From assembly GCA_907165065.1 (NCBI GenBank), contig OU015523.1:26873834-26937833 (forward strand): DNA of 64,000 bases, given 5' to 3'. Below the pieces are notes generated by a model. It was not told the DNA's origin. It ran no database searches and worked only from the letters and a program-made list of their open reading frames with translations. The position numbers were made by a program, and so were the translations under genes. Origin of the DNA: Caprimulgus europaeus. Lineage: Eukaryota > Chordata > Aves > Caprimulgiformes > Caprimulgidae. This document shows, one piece after another, positions 60,701 through 64,000 of the stretch. Position 1 is the stretch's first letter, and each line of letters starts with the position of its first letter.

Positions 60701-63700
60701 CTGCCACTCCACTGCTAGCTGGTGCCACTGCTGCCAGTGCCACGCAGGCCGCCGAGTGCCGGGTAATTTCACACACCATATGTGCAGCCATCGGGAAGCG
60801 CCAAGAGCACAGGGCTGGAGGAGCAGCCACTGCCTGCAAATCAGTGGTTCTAAAGAGATGGAGAAGCAGCAAAACAACATCCACAAGTAACCTGTCACAC
60901 GCAGTCTTCCCAAGGTGACATAACTCCTCTGGACATGCTCCCAGTCCAACACAAAAGGCGCATGGACAGAGGGCACGCTCCGGCATCACCCACCTGCACA
61001 CACAGCGCTGCTGGCAGGGATAAACCCAGAGTGCAGCAACCACCTCCACCACCACACGACCCACAGGCAACGATGTGGGGGGCAGCATGCCTTGCAGTGA
61101 CAGGGAGAGTCGGGGCAGCAGACCAAGGGCACTGCACACATGGCTGGTTGCATGCCATGCACCTGGCTGAGCCCAATGGCTCTGTGCCATCCCCCCAGCC
61201 TACCCCATATCCCTGGGATCTCTGCCTTCCACTGGGAAACCCACCGGCACGTTTCCAGGACTGCAAGGACCCACACCAGGCCAGAGAGCAGGCTGCAGGC
61301 AAAACAGCCCTCAGCAGGGGTTTGTGATGCACACACCAGTCAGTGCAGGAGATGAGCATCCTCTTGCCTGGAAGAAGAAACCCTCTCCTTGCAAGGAGCT
61401 CCATAAGGGGGAATACAGCATTGCCAAGCTTCAGGCATCAAGACCTAGAGATGCACTTCACGTCTGGGTTTTTCAAAGGCTTTTTGGTTTTTATTTTTTT
61501 AACAGCTGTTGGGTCCTTGTGACAAATTTTAAGCAAGTGAGACTCAAATCCTCATAATTAAAGAGGCACAGAAATGGGGGGGGAGGGAGCAACAACACAA
61601 CAGACACCCACACACTTAAACTGTAAAAACCTAAGAGGTAGAACAGCACAGAAGTCCTTGTCCCAGAAGTAGCAAAAGCTTTATTTATTTTTTTTCTTGA
61701 AAACAACTCAGTCTGAAGAAAGAAGAAAAAAAAAAAGGATAAAGTTTTAAAAACATGGTCTGACATACCATTTGTACTCACCTTGGCAAGATCTCTTATT
61801 TTTCAAAGGTCTAACAGCTTCTAGGTGAATACAACAGCTCCAGAAAGAGAAAGTTTGGCAGTACTATCTGCAGAGAGATACTTTGAAAGCAGAGGGTCTG
61901 AGTTTTTCTCTGTGTGGTCCCATTAACAGATTTTGTCCTTCACGGTTCCTCCAGGTAGCTTCTCCTTAGCAGAAGGGTCTGGAGACGAGTCACACAGCAG
62001 CTCTGGGATGAGCACGAGAAGCCTCTCTGGACAGCTGGGCTCCAGCAACCGAGGTACAGGGCTGATGCACCAAATGGCTGTGTCCCACGTCGAGCCTCGC
62101 CGTCAGGTACCAGCACGCCGCCCTGCGCAAAGAGCAAACACAGAGCTGACAAGAGCAGCCCTCAACTTCAGTGCAGCGTTTAGCTTGTGTTTTATGTAAC
62201 CATTTATGACTGTTATCCAGTGATGAAGGAGAGTTTGCCATGGAAACTGTGAGGAGGTGTTTTGTTTAAGACACAGAGCACACTTTTTAAGTAAGAGCTG
62301 TTCATCTCTAATACACAAACATCTGAACTGCATTCAAGGTTTCACCTTTAGATGCGTTTCTCAGAAGACGGCCAGTCCTACTTGGAGCCTGTGCACTGCA
62401 CTGCACACTTTAAAACAAAGAATTTTTAAAATGTTTCCTACCTAGAGCTAAAAAGCCAGGTGAAATGAAGGAATGGACCTGTTCCTTCATGTGGCCATCG
62501 TAGGGTTCAACGGGAAATGACATTTTCCACTGAGGCCCCACAGGACCATAGTGGTTTAGCAGGCTGCCAGCCCACATCAGCCCCCCAAACTGCTAAGCCT
62601 CTGGGACCAGTCCCAATCCTGTATGGCCTACAGTCAGACAGTGAATGACCCAGTAATCCAATTAGGCAGCAACACAGGCTGTCTAAAGAAATAAAACAAA
62701 AGGAAACATGGAAGGGAAAAGTAACAGGAAAGAAATTATGCCTAAAGCAAAGCATATCCTCATTACTCCTCTAATCTGCAGCTGCAACCAGGAGCTTAGC
62801 TGGGTGCCCAGTGCCTGCCTGGGAGAGGGGGACAACAACCTACAGAAATCCCAGCTCGCACCCCAGCCTGCAAACCTCCCTGTCACCAAACAAAATAACT
62901 CCTCGCTGGGTGTATGGAAGACCAGGCAGCGAAGAGACAGTCCTTTGTAGCCACCCTGGCTGGTAAAGCTCAGCATGATTTCTCCAACCTGTTTTACCTA
63001 TTTAAAGAGCTTCTCTGGCTTTTGTCGTACCACATTCTGCCACTGCCGAGTATTCTGAGCGCGTTATCCACAAAACTACGTGGCTGCAAAGGGACAGGGG
63101 AGGGACACCAAGATTATTTCTTCTGAACATGGCTGGGTGGCAGGGACTGCTCCTGTGAGCACTCCCTTGGGGTGCCCACCCTCAGCTGCCCAACCCCAAA
63201 GAGTACCCTGTGCTTTTCTGAGGATGCCCCACGTCTAGCACAAACCTAAACAAGTACATGAGAAACCACCCACCCAGTTTTAAAGGTCAGATCCCCTGGA
63301 ATAAGAAGGGAAATACAATTTTGCAAGGCACTGTGAAAAACACAACTTAAAAAAAAATAAAAATAAAAAAAGGGCAATTTTCGGTTAAAACAAATGTTTA
63401 AACTGCCGGTGGTTTTCACACACCTAAGAAATGAGCACGGCCAAAGTTTTCAAAACACATTTTAAGCAGCTTCCTAGCTGAACCCCGGCTTTTGCTGGGC
63501 CGTAAGATAATTGCAAACTCAAACACAGAGCAAGAGATCTCAGCTGCCAATTGATTTGTTTGTGGGTGTGAAAGCTCGAAAGCATGGGAACTATCACATC
63601 AGCTTCCATGCTGGAGGCCCAAACAAGGGTGTTATCTGAGGTTTTGGAAAACAACAAAATGAAAGAAAAAAAAAAAGGCTTATAAAATGCCTTTGCTCTC

Positions 63701-64000
63701 AAAAATTAGCATTTTTAATAGGAAAGTAAACATCAGACTTGTTTTATAAGATGATAACTATCAGCATGTCAGGGTTTTTTTATGGTTTCTCTGTTATCAT
63801 AACAAAAGCATGCTGAGCATTTAGGTAGAACCGCAAGAGTTAAAAACGCATAACATCCCAACTTCTTAGAGATAATTTTGCAAACAAGAAGTGATGAGGA
63901 TGCAATTCTCCTATCACTGATTTCTTCTACAATAACTTTACCAGCACTTCAAGTCTGCAGAGACTCGGCTATTTTATCAGACCTGCAAGCCAAGATCAAA
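57716..64000. other. Non-coding DNA with GC-rich blocks
   Basis: No gene is recognised. A homopurine run lies at 58,320-58,350. A CpG-containing block at 58,480-58,800 holds more CG dinucleotides than its surroundings. From 59,850 to 61,400 the DNA is GC-rich, with a C10 run near 60,191, and carries long open frames on both strands (to 205 codons) that overlap each other and have no domain signature; they are best explained by few stop codons in GC-rich DNA. A-rich tracts lie at 61,725-61,736 and 63,343-63,371. The last 2 kb is AT-rich unique DNA. Confidence 0.5.

Noticed and set aside
1-64000. tRNA, rRNA, CRISPR arrays and prokaryotic operon structure
   Set aside because: No tRNA-like T-loop boxes in proper context, no regularly spaced repeats and no dense coding were seen. 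The CR1 and MIR content identifies vertebrate DNA.

Overview
The window looks like ordinary nuclear DNA of a bird. The clearest evidence is a set of eight CR1 non-LTR retrotransposon pieces with the short 3' tail typical of the family (a GGTTGGACTAGATGATC-like block ending in one or two copies of an ATTCTRTG octamer). CR1 also occurs in crocodilians and turtles. The low repeat load (roughly 3 kb in 64 kb), the scarcity of DNA transposons and the moderate base composition favour a bird. I cannot name the species or the gene neighbourhood.

Layout. 1-27.9 kb is mainly single-copy non-coding DNA with microsatellite and homopolymer tracts, two clean short inverted repeats (9,534-9,568 and 15,983-16,019) and several AT-rich stretches that read like conserved non-coding elements (5.66-5.91, 9.12-9.41 and 12.29-12.90 kb). 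Three places have weak promoter or first-exon character: 954-1,078 (+), 24,832-25,050 (-) and 27,735-27,773 (-). 27.9-39.4 kb holds most of the mobile-element sequence: an older CR1 tail (27.95 kb), an ancient MIR-like SINE (31.5 kb), three CR1 pieces packed into 34.26-36.24 kb including the longest (about 1.17 kb, with an open reverse-transcriptase segment), and another CR1 at 38.93-39.34 kb. 39.4-64 kb is again mostly unique sequence, with CR1 pieces at 46.9 (minus), 49.1 and 57.3 kb, a second MIR-like relic at 54.9 kb, and GC-richer blocks at 58.5-58.8 and 59.85-61.4 kb.

Genes. I found no convincing host protein-coding gene, and no rRNA, tRNA or CRISPR array. The only recognisable coding sequence is CR1 ORF2 (reverse transcriptase and C-terminal region), which is truncated or broken in every copy. 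Other open frames are short, overlap on both strands and show no recognisable domains. The window is therefore most likely intergenic or inside a large intron. The CR1 copies fall into at least two subfamilies by their 3' ends: a TTCCAATCCCTGACATTCTGTG type (35.1, 38.9, 49.1 and 57.3 kb) and a CCAACCCAAACCATTCTATG type (27.9, 34.8 and 46.9 kb). The 34.26 kb relic lacks its tail and was not assigned.

I looked for a new biological system and did not find one. The items most worth a check are the two hairpins, the possible minus-strand first exon at 24.8 kb, and the internally deleted CR1 whose reverse-transcriptase motifs remain open.
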